Positions 45,641 through 56,341 of a stretch of 64,000 nucleotides of DNA are shown piece after piece. The position numbers were made by a program, and so were the translations under genes. This stretch comes from Gonocerus acuteangulatus (Eukaryota; Arthropoda; Insecta; Hemiptera; Coreidae): assembly GCA_946811695.1 (NCBI GenBank), contig OX328124.1, positions 60,637,749 through 60,701,748 on the forward strand. The letters are read 5' to 3'. Positions within the stretch are counted from its first letter, which is position 1. The number at the start of each line of letters is the position of its first letter. Below the pieces are notes generated by a model. That model had not been told where the DNA came from. It searched no databases and saw nothing but the letters and a program-made list of their open reading frames with translations.

Positions 45641-46729
45641 ATTCTGACGTTGAATTGGACGAATCTAATAGTAGACAATATCAGAGTGAGCTTCATCATA
45701 CAGAGATTCACGGCGAGAGTAAAGGTTTTAGCAAGACTGAGTATAGGCCACACTTGAAAAACGCATGAATACAACTTTTATATGTCTGAAACATTGACAT
45801 GCCGAATTTCTGACAGATCTGACAGTTGTACAAGTACTGAACGACTGTAACTAGAGAGACTTGGACTCTCCATGAGACATGTACGATCTACTTAAAGATA
45901 GAAGTCAACATATTGAAACAATGTTAACATATTTCAAGGGTTACAATACTTGTAACAACGTTTCTGAAACATCAGGTGATGACTATATGACCAGAAGGGC
46001 GAACTCGCCACATGCAATTTTAGAGAAAGAAGTCTGAGCTCTCTTCTGGTCCGTGCAGCTATCACTCAAACCTAACCCTTCGTGTTTTCCTATGTGGATT
46101 CCTCGTATCTTACAAAGGCGAACTCAACAAACTGCACCTACTGCATTGTGCGCTATTAATAAACGAGACTAACGGTTAAATAAAAATGATAACATCATCC
46201 TTCTAATCGGGGAGCACCTGATATGTAGATATAATATATTCAAGCAGGATAGTCATCAAAATTGTCATCGGAAGGTGAAAGTAAATAACGCAAATCACTA
46301 AAGTTTGATTCATCATAAAATAGAAATGATTTATTTATTGGTTCTTATTTTTGAGTTAGTAGCTTATTTTTTGCTTTTTAATTTTGACTTATTCCGCAGA
46401 GTGATAAATTCAGCCGTTCAAAGAGTTGCGGTACTCATTTCCCTGGTCATTGGTGGGCGTAGTTGCCTTGTAGAAATGTAAAATATATTAAGATATTTTG
46501 GAGAAAGGGCGTATGAAGAATATTCGCACAAAATGTTTTTTATCTCGTAGAATTATGAGCTGTAATAACAATTTTTCAGAATACAAATGAGGAGGGATTT
46601 CGTAATGGCCTGCAGGAAAACAGTAGCATTAGCGGGAGGGCATTTGAAAACATGACAAAACAAGCAGGTGTGTATATTTTTATACAGGTGGCAGTCCTGT
46701 AATACAATATGTATAGAGGAATGGATAAG

Positions 46730-47030
46730 ATCCCGCAGGCACATTATCCCGGCGAGCGTGTGGTGGGGGGGATAGAGGGAAGAGTGGGGGTAGACCGGCC
46801 TGAGGGAGAGGAGACCACCCAAGTCGTCGTTTCAGTTGGCGGGGTTTTATATTGGCGGCGGTGGATCTTTGACACGGCCAGCTCTAATGGCACAAATTAA
46901 TAAGGCTTTTAGGGGAGAAGGGTATTACCATAGCTCTCTCACGCCCGCCAGGCTAGAATTCTATAGCCTCTTTTTTCTCTGGGAGGGGGCGTCCAGTCCT
47001 CACCGGCCTCAGGCAGCATACAAATACTTA
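46730..47030. other. GC-rich island of unknown nature
   Basis: About 300 bases clearly richer in G+C than the flanks (GGTGGGGGGGATAGAGGGAA, GGCGGCGGTGGATC, GGGAGGGGGCGTCC). Two overlapping plus-strand frames (46709-46900 and 46836-47048) have no motif I recognise. It ends just before a foldback-family copy. It could be an element body or unique sequence. Confidence 0.4.
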
Positions 47031-47046
47031 GGACGTACAAATACAT

Positions 47047-47160
47047 AAGAAGTCGGGGAATAGTTGGGATACGGCTAAGAACAGTAATCACATTTTCGTA
47101 AAAATATATATTTAGAACGTTTCGGCATGTTCTTTGGCAGCCTTCTTCAGCTAGAAAAAC
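47047..47160 (-). repeat. foldback/hammerhead-like family, inverted single arm
   Basis: GGGGAATAGTTGGGATACGG, CTAAGAACAGTAATCACATT, TTAGAACGTTTCGGCATG, then CTTTGGCAGCCTTCTTCAGC. This is the reverse complement of the arm type seen at 3762-3878 and 41.4 kb. Confidence 0.75.
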
Positions 47161-47599
47161 AAAAACAAAAAATACAGAATTGCCTAAGACAATTATTAAA
47201 AGCAGTAAAACAATATCTTACATGGACACATAAAAATCGGTAATAAAACATTTTTGTGTTATTACTTAAGTATGTCAGAAACGATTAATTCAGCTGAAAA
47301 TTGAATCGGTCAGAACAGAAACCACCTCAGTCTAAAAAAAAAACCGAAAATTCGTTTTTCATTACATTTTAAAATTTCCTAAGGCCGATTTAAATAGAAA
47401 CTATGTAATTTTTGCATGTCAGAAGCAAAATTGCATGTTATGAGGGAGGGGAAAAAATGGTCAATTACTTGAAAATTTGGGGGAGTTATGTTGTGCTTTC
47501 TCGCTTCAATTTGAAATTCTTGATTTATGTTGCTTCTGCACTCACTGATGAAATTGTTCCAGATATTTAATACTAAACTAAACAAATATATTTAAATTT

Positions 47600-47800
47600 T
47601 GGTAGTTAAGGAAGTATTGGAAAAAATTATTTATCAGACATGAAACGTTTTGGTATATTTTCTAAAATATCTCGAAAACAGTCAGGAAAGTGAAAGTGAT
47701 TATTCGAAAGCTTACTAAATTCTCTACAAAAAAGGTTTTAAAGAAATTTTCGATGGAATGTGAAATAAGTGCTTAAAACGTTCAAAGTGATGGATTCGTT
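47600..47800 (+). repeat. family A repeat (interior part)
   Basis: TTAAGGAAGTATTGG, AAAATATCTCGAAAACAGTC, GAAAGCTTACTAAATTCTCT and ACAAAAAAGGTTTTAAAGAA parallel 27186-27390 block for block. Confidence 0.65.
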
Positions 47801-47919
47801 GCTTGGAAGTGTTTTGGTTTTTGGTTTTCCTCAGTTTGTTATTGCATTTTGGGGGGGGGTGCAGTCTACAATACCCAAAAGGAAAGAAGACTGATCCCGT
47901 TCAGTCAGATTTTTCCATA

Positions 47920-48046
47920 ACAATTTATAAATGATCAAAAATAAATACAGGTAAATAATAATTTACCTGTAATTATTTTAGGTCATTTATAAATTGTTCC
48001 AGCATTTTTGAGCATTAATAATTATTAATACACAAAAATGCTGGAA
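47920..48046. repeat. two adjacent imperfect palindromes
   Basis: AACAATTTATAAATGA (from about 47920) pairs with TCATTTATAAATTGTT (ending about 47999), with inner AGGTAAATAATAATTTACCT. Immediately after, CCAGCATTTTT and AAAAATGCTGG bracket an AATAATTATT core at about 48000-48045. The side-by-side arrangement recalls 602-694. Confidence 0.8.
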
Positions 48047-48369
48047 GAAATAATAAGAATTAAATTTACAATTTTAATTCTGATTGGGTAACTTGTCAAT
48101 GAAGGAACTGCAAATGATCATTCATTAATGATATGATAAATGTTTATACTGGTGATGAAAAAATGCCTATTGAAATTGATTGTCCGATATTAATTTTTTC
48201 ACAATATAAAAAGCATTAAAACTGTGAACTTTGAAAAAATTATAGTTCAATACAATATCCTAAAAGGCATTAAAAAAGTAACAATTTTGTACCATTTAGC
48301 AATGTTGTTCCCACATGGAACACCATGTAGTGGTGCCGAGAGGGAAAAAACCTCCAAAACCGAAGGTGT

Positions 48370-49075
48370 TCAATCGCGTTTGAACTAAAATTTTTTTATA
48401 CCTAATTAGTTGTAGAATACTGCTCTAATATTTATTTTCCATTTTATTCATATGTATGATCACAAAAAATCATTTTGTTGACTGTTTTCTCACTGAGTAA
48501 ATTCTCACAGTTTTTAATGAAAAATAAAACAATATTTTACACCACTTTATTTTATTCCTGAAAAATTGATATTACCCAGGAAGTCTCATGAGTATATGTA
48601 GCTTTTAAATGAATTTTCTTTTTTGCCAAAAGAAATGCCTGTAATGGAACTAATTTATCCGTAGTTTATTTGGTGTAGAAAAAAAAAGCTGTACTTAGCT
48701 GAGCTCTCCGCATAGTGTTACCTAAAAGTACATGTTTTGAATATAAATTTCATCGCCGGACTCGGCTGTATGTGAGCCCGGCCTAATAAAACGAAGCGAT
48801 CCGATTATTTTACGAAAAATGAGAATACCGTAACTATTTTCTGCAGAGAGTTGTTGAACACTTTGTGATAGCAAGTAACTGAACTTTTAGAGTGAGATCT
48901 ACCTAATATCTCGTGTAAAAATGTCAAAACGTATTCGTTATAAGCGAACATTTTAATAAAGATAAATACGTCGAGACCAATTAACTGTATTACATTGTTT
49001 GTTAATTTATTCAACTCAGCATTCAAAAATACATTTTGAAGGATACATATCTCTACCAATTGAGTAAAATGTGAC
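48370..49075 (+). repeat. dispersed repeat family D
   Basis: TATACCTAATTAGTTGTAGA at about 48400 and, further on, ACCTAATATCTCGTGTAAAA, TATTCGTTATAAGCG and CAATTGAGTAAAATGTG match, in the same order, the copy at about 63675-64000. No open frame is maintained. The intervening part differs in length (the copy here is longer), so one copy has an insertion or the other a deletion. Confidence 0.65.
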
Positions 49076-49309
49076 TTTTTGAAATCGTATACTTGCTGTT
49101 TTTCACGGCTTTCGTACTATAAAACCCGTTTATCTTCCGAAATAATGATTCTATCGAATTGGCAGTGGTCTCATTCGACTCAGCACTACAAAATACCTTA
49201 AAAACGACAACAAAATCAGAAAGATTCAAATACTTGCAGGTTTTTCCCCAAAATCGGGCGTTTGGCATCACTGTGCGTCGGCCTTCCAACAAGTAAGTAA
49301 TTATGTAAC

Positions 49310-49515
49310 GCCAACGGCTATAGATACGTTGACTACACCGGTTCCCGTTGATCGAAGTTAAGCAACATCGGGCGTGGCCGGTACCTGAATGTGTTGTTAG
49401 CATTATAAAAGGGTGGTAACCTTTTTTCATGGAAGTTCGGCATCTTATAGATATCCCGGAACTAATGGGCTAGATGCAGATGCTCAGTCAAAAAAATAAA
49501 TAAATAAAATAAAAA
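49310..49515 (+). repeat. 5S rRNA-derived SINE
   Basis: From 49310, GCCAACGGCTATAGATACGT, ACACCGGTTCCCGTTGATCG and AAGTTAAGCAACATCGGGCG closely follow eukaryotic 5S rRNA, including the internal control region (AAGCAACATCGGGC; GGCCGGTACCTGAATG). The 5S-like part stops at about 49395. The body then runs to GGAACTAATGGGCTAGATGC, AGATGCTCAGTC and an A-rich tail. Known 5S-headed elements are classed as SINE3. The tail resembles that of the tRNA-headed family S. It is not a functional 5S gene: the 3' third is missing. Confidence 0.9.
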
Positions 49516-50215
49516 AATAGTTAAACAATTAGCAGTACGACTTAGTAGGACTACTAGTTTAGGATTTCCTATCGATCAATCCAACTTTAGTCCTAATCTG
49601 TTTTAACGACTGTGTACGTTGTTCACGAGCCAAAAAATTTATCCAACGCAGACGGAACTTACCGACTGACTGAGGTAAGTTGGACGACTCTAATCCGACT
49701 CCCCCACTCACGCTCCAAACACCGTCGTCAGTCGGATGTCGGGCCTTCCAGTCGTCCTCTACGTGTCCCGACACCTCAAACTAGACTTCCAACAAGCCCC
49801 GACTTGTGGTCCAACTTCGGAAGTTGCCTGCTTAGTAACAAATTAGGTTGAAACTCTATTCCAACAATTTCTTTAGTTCTTATTATTAATGAAATAGTGT
49901 ACATATTGATCTTCGTAACAATGAAAACGTTACGCCCGCTATGAGCAAATGAATAATTAATTCAGGACTGCTGGCTTTCTCTGGGATTGGCTATTTTTGC
50001 CAGTTAACAAACTCGTCTAATTGTTTTAGGTCAGCAATATTCTATTTGAAAAAACTAAATTTGAGACAAATTACGTATGTATTGTTTGTGGAGAAGACAG
50101 ACAGAATACATAGATATGATTATTATAAATAATATACAAATATATATATGTAAATATGTGTGTATATATATACATATATACACATACACATATCATCATT
50201 TCAGCACGTTTTACC
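49516..50215. other. mostly unannotated stretch
   Basis: A GC-richer part (49600-49850) is open on both strands without recognisable motifs. The segment at about 49915-50045 (CGTTACGCCCGCTATGAGCA, GTTAACAAACTCGTCTAATT) resembles the distal part of family B and is probably a diverged fragment. A TA/GT-rich low-complexity tract lies at about 50125-50185. Confidence 0.45.
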
Positions 50216-50217
50216 CT

Positions 50218-50334
50218 TCCTTCATAGGGAGAAAATCCGCTTACGACGTGTTCCCAATGACTCAATCCGGCAGTGCCGACTAGAAAATTTCACTTTTTAC
50301 CCATAGATCAAGAAAATAAGGGTGGCTCAAATTG
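50218..50334 (-). repeat. second copy of the Penelope-like 3' flank
   Basis: CTTCATAGGGAGAAAATCCG, ACGTGTTCCCAATGACTC, GTGCCGACTAGAAAATTTCA and CCATAGATCAAGAAAATAAG parallel 38826-38942. That region follows the Penelope-like ORF, so this is probably a solo 3' end of the same family. Confidence 0.6.
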
Positions 50335-50340
50335 TATATA

Positions 50341-51025
50341 AAGGGTGTCCCAAAAAAAAAACACAAAAAAAGAAAGAAAAAAAACGCCTTTGGCATATAT
50401 CTTATTTTTGCTTCGTCTCCAATAAAAACGCAAAAAAAACTAAAAGAAATTATGAATAGACAGTATTTCATAAGGCATATATAGCAATCGTTAAAAGTAT
50501 AAGTTTATCCCCACCTCCTCCACCGACCCTCCCACCCCCATCCCTGTGCCTCCTTAAATCCCCCCACGGAGTAAGTATGCCTCTGATTTTCCGTGGAATA
50601 ATGAAATAACAGGTCCTCATTTTTTGTCCCCTCGACTTAACACAGAGGTTTTCCGTGCATTCCTCGTTAATGAACTTTTGTTGTTCTTGGAGGAAGGCCC
50701 TTTGGCACAGAGTTTGAGAAGCTGGTTCCAACCCCAAGGCCGTCCGAAGTTGGTTGGACACTAATTATCCAGGGCGTTGGATAGGAAGTGGTGGGACGGT
50801 ATATTGGCAGGATCGATCTTCAGACCTTACGCCCTTGGATTTTTTCGCTTGGGGAAATATTAACGATTTTGTCTCCACGAGCCCATTGGCTCAAAGGTGC
50901 AGCGCATCCGTCGCATCAGATGGGCCTGGGAAGAGATTGCAGCAGAGCAATGCGCATATGGCGTCCAGACTGTCCGTGTACGATGTGATGCCTGTATTGC
51001 TGCAAGGACAAACATTTTTTTTTTT
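50341..51025 (+). pseudogene. IS630-Tc1-mariner-superfamily DDE transposase relic
   Basis: A frame around 50740-50870 reads SWLDTNYPGRWIGSGGTVYW, then SSDLTPLDFFAWGNI: the P-G-RWIG-x-GG...SPDLTPLDFFLWG block with the third catalytic Asp, common in insect Tc1-like transposases. After a frameshift come RIRRIRWAWEEIAAEQCAYG and VQTVRVRCDACIAA, which look like its C-terminal helix. The left boundary may be AAGGGTGTCCCAAAAA near 50340. The N-terminal half is not recognisable. Non-functional. Confidence 0.75.
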
Positions 51026-51039
51026 TTTAATTATTTAAA

Positions 51040-51886
51040 TCTCTATATATAAAAATCACGTGTCTGTCTGTTTGTCTGTTTTTCTTTTTGTTTCTTTGTT
51101 TGTTCCTTATACAAATCCACGCCGTTTGACCGATTTTGACCAAACTTGGCACACAGGTAGGTCTTGATACCGGAAATGTCCTAGGCTAGGTCAAAAAAAT
51201 CTACCAGCTGTCTGTCTGTATGTTTGTCCCTTATACAAATCCACACCGTTCGTCCGATTTTGAATAAACTCGGTACCTTCTCCACACCGTTCGTCCGATT
51301 TTGACTAAACTCGGTACACATGTAGATCTTAATCTGGGGAGTGTCGTAGGCTAAGCCAAAAACGTCTACCAGCTGTCTGTCAGTAAGTTTGTCCCTTATA
51401 CAAATCCACACCGTTCGTCCGATTATGACTAAACTCGGTACACAGGTAGATCCTAATCTGGAGGGTGCATTAAGCTAGGGCAAAACCCTCTACCAGCTGT
51501 CTGTCTGTATATTTGTTCCCTATAAAAATCCACACCGTTTAACAGATTTTGATCAACTGGGCACACAGGTTGGTCTTGATCAGGGGATTGACATAGGCCA
51601 GGTCAAAAACGTCTACCAGCTGCAGTATTTTTTTTTTTTTTTTTTAATCAAAATCCACACCGTTAGATCAATTTTTACCAAACTTGGCATACATGTATTT
51701 CTTGATACGGGGGGTGTTATAGGTTAGGTCAAAGTCGTCTAGGACTCACAATTGGGAGGTCACAGGTTCGAAACAGTTACAGATTCGTGTTATTAGATTT
51801 TAATAATTCTTATTTGGTTTCTAATTTATTTAGGCTTTTCTATATGCAGAAAGTAGGTGTAGCATGGCACGCCGGGTAACAGCTAC
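51040..51886 (+). mobile_element. Helitron-like non-autonomous element with ~120-bp internal tandem units
   Basis: The 5' end TCTCTATATATAAAAATCAC follows an A (51039). The 3' end GCACGCCGGGTAACAGCTAC (CTAC instead of the canonical CTRR) is followed by T, consistent with A^T insertion. Inside, five to six tandem units of ~120-125 bp share CAGCTGTCTGTCTGTATG, TTATACAAATCCACACCGTT, CCGATTTTGACTAAACTCGG and CACAGGTAGATC. No Rep/helicase is encoded, so it would need a partner in trans. Confidence 0.65.
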
Positions 51887-52149
51887 TTGATTATAATATA
51901 TTTATTGATGAGCATCGGGAACCAAGGCGATTCGCACGAATTGTTATTTCATAAGTATGTATCCAGTGCAGTGTTAAATTTTAAATATTTATTTCAACAT
52001 TTATTTTTATTAAGAATTGAATATTTTTTAGTTTTGTGCTTTATCCGATTTTCACAAAATTCGGTACCAAAAATACAGTGTCTAATTAAAAAAGTTGAGT
52101 TTTGTTAGCCCGGAAAAAAATCGTAGCGCGTAAGGCTAAGTTTGCGTTT

Positions 52150-52830
52150 ACTTTCTACAGGTTTTCTATCGAAGGGCACGAATGAAGCCATTTTTAATGC
52201 GATATCTGTAACCGTTATCGAGAAAAGTGGATACAATCAGTTTTCCTAACTAATTTTCCGTTGATTCAGTTGAAAATTGTTCGGCATTCATCCCAACTAA
52301 GATATTTTAATTTATGTTACTCATGAAAATAAGGAAGTGTTACAAGAAAAATATTTATTAATATAGACAAGAGCAGCGTTGGGATTTTCGTATAATTTCT
52401 TAAATATATTTCGGAAACGTGATTGTGGTGGTATTTTCAGATGGTAGATCTCATTCGGAGAAATCGTTGCTTAAAATTCGAAAGTTTTTTTTTAAATTGT
52501 ATTTAAGTATTTTAGAAAATAAGGTAAGAAAATGAAAAAAAATATTTGTAAGAGGGGTTTCATAGAGCAAAATTTGAGAAGGCGGAGGAAGTAATTTCTG
52601 CTAAGAATACTGTCATTTTTCTGTAGTGTCTATGATCTTGCCTCTCTATGAGATTTCATTTCACAGTTTTACTCGTGTATACATTTAAGAAAGATCAAAA
52701 CAAAAGATATTTTGTTACTCTTCTAAGGTTTCCAAATGACACTATAGATAAGGACAGAAACACGCTAACATTGCTCAGTTCCTCCGAAACAGAATTTTTG
52801 TTGTCTAGTAGATTAGATTGTTGACGATTT
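52150..52830 (+). repeat. family A repeat, longest copy
   Basis: Covers both the interior blocks (CTGTAACCGTTATCGAGAAA, GATTCAGTTGAAAATTGTTC, ATAAGGAAGTGTTAC) and the terminal blocks (TCTCTATGAGATTTCATTTC, TTTCCAAATGACACTATAGA, GCTCAGTTCCTCC). It links the fragments near 27 kb, 28 kb, 41 kb and 47 kb into one family. Confidence 0.6.
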
Positions 52831-53079
52831 GAAGACATTTATTTAATTCGGCCATGACACGGAATATGATAAAAGAATTCAAGATGAACATTGTGATTGT
52901 AACGCTAGACGGGTCATTGTTTATTTATTCAGATCATCGAAATATGGAGTCCAAAAGTGTAAACAGTTAAAATTCAGTTTTATCTGGTATCGGGATTAGG
53001 GTGGATTCTACTGTATAATCCTTCTTTAACAAAAATATGTCCATTCTCTACTGCAATGGAATAAGTGGTTCTGTAAGTT

Positions 53080-53088
53080 GTTTAAAAA

Positions 53089-53145
<57 letters not shown>
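53080..53145. repeat. long A tract
   Basis: About 65 bases of A with one G. On the minus strand this is a T run following the 3' end of the family C SINE. Confidence 0.95.
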
Positions 53146-53148
<3 letters not shown>

Positions 53149-53490
53149 GTCCCGTAACAGGCCTCCTTGGGCCCTGAGGGGCAGATACTGTAGAGTTATC
53201 TGATTCATGACCCTACGGAACTCTAGGGAGATAGTGTGGTCCGTACTATGCTCCGGCCGCCCTTGCTGCTTCAACTGCTAGAGTCATTAGCACCAAGGTA
53301 CCCATAAATAAATTAATTGAAGGCTGGGTTGGCCTAGGGACGGTCAGGGAGGCTGAATTCAACCCATGAACGAAGACACTAGAAGAAAAAATCTTTAGCG
53401 CTTGCTAAAGGTCCTCCAGCATATGAGTCCAGTGCTCTACCGCTGAGCTAACCTCGCCCCCTGAGCTAACCTCGCCCACTGAGCTAACCT
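53146..53490 (-). repeat. tRNA-headed SINE (family C), near full-length, with repeated head
   Basis: On the minus strand the head GAGGTTAGCTCAGCGGTAGA and GCACTGGACTCATATGCTGG gives an A box and anticodon arm. Then come CATGGGTTGAATTCAG (B-box-like, degraded), CTAGGCCAACCCAGCCTTC, and a ~170-bp body with GGCCGGAGCATAGTACGG and CAGTATCTGCCCCTCAGG. It ends GTTACGGGACTGATTTTT. The extreme head (GAGGTTAGCTCAG) is present three times at 53442-53490. The body recurs inside the TIR element at about 18790-18955. Confidence 0.8.
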
Positions 53491-53834
53491 CTGTAAGTTG
53501 TATCGATCAAAATCAAAATATTGCATTTAATTTTTGTACTGGCTTCTTCCGATATTTTTTTAGGAGCGTACAGAAGCTTAAGATGTCTGGAAATGATGAG
53601 GACATCGTAAATGCTCTTAACGAATTCTCTATTTACAAAATATTTTGACGCAAATGCTTACTTTTATTTCTAAACTTATGTATATTAATTTAAACCACCG
53701 GTATTTTCAGGACCTATTGGGTCTGAAACGTGAATATTTATCATCGGCATACCAGGATAGCATCATTTGGTCGAAGTCATTTGTGGGCTTCCTCCCAATG
53801 GAGGGAGGGAGGAAACGTGCTTAAAAAAACAAAA

Positions 53835-54010
53835 CAAGCTAGCACAAATGAGTAGTTTTGGACTTTTCTAATATTTTTTTTAATACCTTGAAAAAGGATC
53901 AGAAAGCGCGGCGTGTTGAATTTTACCATTCTAAAGCATTATAAATTATCTACAGAAAATGTTGACTTCTAAATTTCGATCGGGCTGCCTCGATTTGAGA
54001 AAGCCCTTTC
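53835..54010 (+). repeat. family A fragment, strongly diverged
   Basis: ATACCTTGAAAAAGGATCAG, AAAGCATTATAAATTATCTA and CGATTTGAGAAAGCCCTT sit in the same relative order as the family A interior blocks at 27.2 and 47.7 kb. Confidence 0.4.
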
Positions 54011-54780
54011 GAGAATGTTTGTTTGGTATCTTCTATTAAGAGTCTATTGTTTGGTGGTACATCTTCATTATTTCACATGTTTATTAACTCGGTGGTCTTG
54101 ACTCTTGCTACGCCCGGATTCTACAATTCCACAGACTGCCTGCCTTCACCCCGTCTCTCCCCACGATAGGACTGTATTAGCCCTTAAACGCTCGGATTTG
54201 CGCTCTATGTTCTGCGGTATTACGCTGTGCATAACTCATTTATTTAGTTTCTCTCTATCCTCTTAAATTTATGATTTGCCCAAATACATTCTTTTCTATG
54301 TACATTATAATTCTTACTTTACGAATAAAGAAAACTTGAATAATTAATTATTTAAGATAAGTTACTATTGTTAGTTATTAATATAGATTACTTTATTCAT
54401 TTATTAGTAAAATATTCGGCTACTTTGTTATGGTTGACTAGTTCTTCAGTGGATAGGCCACTATTTCGGCTCCATGTCTTCCTCGGAACCCTCGGCATGA
54501 TCTTCTTCAACACTTCCTGGAGCTATGGAAACGCCAGGCTAGAAATATCTTCTTCCCAGAAGTCTCACCCATGTCACTCTCACTATCACCGAGCAAGATG
54601 CTGTGATCCTGAAATCCATGCACTGGTACATCTCCGTTAAAGGGGTTAAAACGGCTAAAGATATTACTTCCAAATTTACGTAAGTGTGCCGGGAAGCCTT
54701 TTTGCAGAGAAAAGAGCGTTTCTGTGGGCAGGCCTGCTTGCAATAATCTGTCCGTTACTGCAGATGCTATACAACATACA

Positions 54781-54824
<44 letters not shown>

Positions 54825-55125
54825 CATACATACATAAAGAAAAAGGTGTAAATACGGGCATCCTCTTTTGTTTTTTTATATAAAGTTACTTTCATTATTT
54901 ACAAAATCTAGATTTTTGACTCTCATTAACAACTATAACATGTAACTTAAAACCGAGAAAGCAAAAAAATTAATAACACCTATTATTTGAATGATGATCG
55001 TCGTGAAAACGACGATTTACAAAAACCTTATAAAAGAGCAGCACAAAAAATGTCACTAACAATAATATAAAAACAAGATAAAACCATGCAAAATGATAGA
55101 GAATTTTATTCAATGAAAACAATTA
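54010..55125. other. mostly unannotated stretch with a (TA)n tract
   Basis: A (TA)n tract lies at 54784-54820. Open frames at 54368-54640 (plus) and 54507-54827 (minus) overlap a GC-richer patch and show no motif. AAAAGGTGTAAATACGGGCA near 54842 recalls CCCATATTTACACC near 57690 and CATATTTACACCTTTTCC near 57938. Confidence 0.4.
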
Positions 55126-55129
55126 TTAT

Positions 55130-56290
55130 CTAGGCGCACGGTAGTGCGCCAGGCCAAGTTCCGGGGCCTAAGCATACTGTGTGTATATTACAGGCGGTCT
55201 TAGAGCCGATTTTTACCCTCTCATAACTTTCAACCAGGTAAAGATAAAGTTATGAAATTTTACACAGGTATTATACTACTAGATGTGAGTAAAACTGGAA
55301 ATTTTCATAATTCTACATCGAATAGTTTCTGAGATATAAGCGATCGAAAATCGGGATTTATAGGACTCACTCACTCACTCACTCACTGACTCATCAAAAT
55401 TATTAGGCACTTCCCATGATGCTAGAGACTTGAAATTTTGCATGAAGATAGATATGAAGACATCATTAAAGGAAAAAATCGAAAAATCGCGAAAAGTTGT
55501 GTTTGACTCCGCTTCCGGGGCGGGGGCGTTCCAGTTTTGTACTTCCTTCGGAAACCCTTCATTCCGTCCGAAATCCATGATGTGGGGTATCAAATGAATT
55601 TTCTCGGTATGAAGAACCTATATTTGATGTTTTAAGAAACAATAAGGCGCATATAGGCTCGGTAAAAATCTTATACCAGCTGTCTGTCTGTATGTTTGTT
55701 CCTCTCACAAATCTGTACCGTTTGACCGATTTTGACCAAACTTGGGACACATATGGGTCTTGATACGGGGAGAATCATAGGTTAGGTTAAATTGTCTATC
55801 AGCTGTCTGTCTGTCTGTTTGTTCCTTATACAAATTCACACCGTTTGACCGATTTTGACAAAATTTGACACACATGTCGGTCTTTATCCGGGTACTGTCA
55901 TAGGCTAGTAAAAATCGTCTATCAGCTGTCTGTCTCCATGTTTGATCCTTACACAAATTCACACCATTTGACCGATTTTGACCAAACTTGGCACACAGGT
56001 AGGCCTTGGTCCGGGAAATGCACCAGGCTTGGTAAAAAAGGTCTTTCAGCTGTCTGTCTGTATGTTTGTTCCTTATACAAATTCACACCGTTTGGCCTAT
56101 TTTGACCAAACTTGGCACGCAGGTAGGTCTTGATACGGGAGTGTCATATTACCTATGACGTTTTGTACTTTTTGTTTCATCGAAATGCCATCATTTCTTC
56201 TGAAACCCATCATGTGGAGTATCAAATGAATCGTCTTGGTAAGGAGAACCTATATTTGATGTTTGAAAAAACATTTCGACGCATCTTAAC
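55130..56290. mobile_element. composite Helitron-like region with a tandem array
   Basis: At the left edge the minus strand ends GGCGCACTACCGTGCGCCTA + G, a hairpin merging into CTAG, which resembles a Helitron 3' end on the minus strand. A (TCAC)n tract lies at 55368-55386. From 55676 to 56150 about four ~120-bp units (CAGCTGTCTGTCTG, CACACCGTTTGACCGATTTT, TTGGCACACAGGTAGG) match those of the 51.0 kb element. Two flanking blocks (about 55560-55640 and 56165-56280; CTATATTTGATGTTT) are copies of each other and bracket the array. Boundaries and orientation are uncertain. Confidence 0.5.
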
Positions 56291-56341
56291 AAAAGCAGTT
56301 GTGACTTCTTTCTTAAATGTAGTAAATAAAGTCGTAGGGGT

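Noticed and set aside
49310..49395. Functional 5S rRNA gene
   Set aside because: The 3' third of 5S is missing and replaced by a SINE body and A-rich tail. Substitutions also lie within the conserved part.
49053..49430. 125-codon minus-strand frame
   Set aside because: It runs antisense through the 5S-derived SINE and the end of family D, so it is a composite of repeats.
51040..51886. CRISPR-like array because of regularly spaced repeats
   Set aside because: Units are contiguous, diverged and ~120 bp, without uniform short repeats and unique spacers, and the context is eukaryotic.
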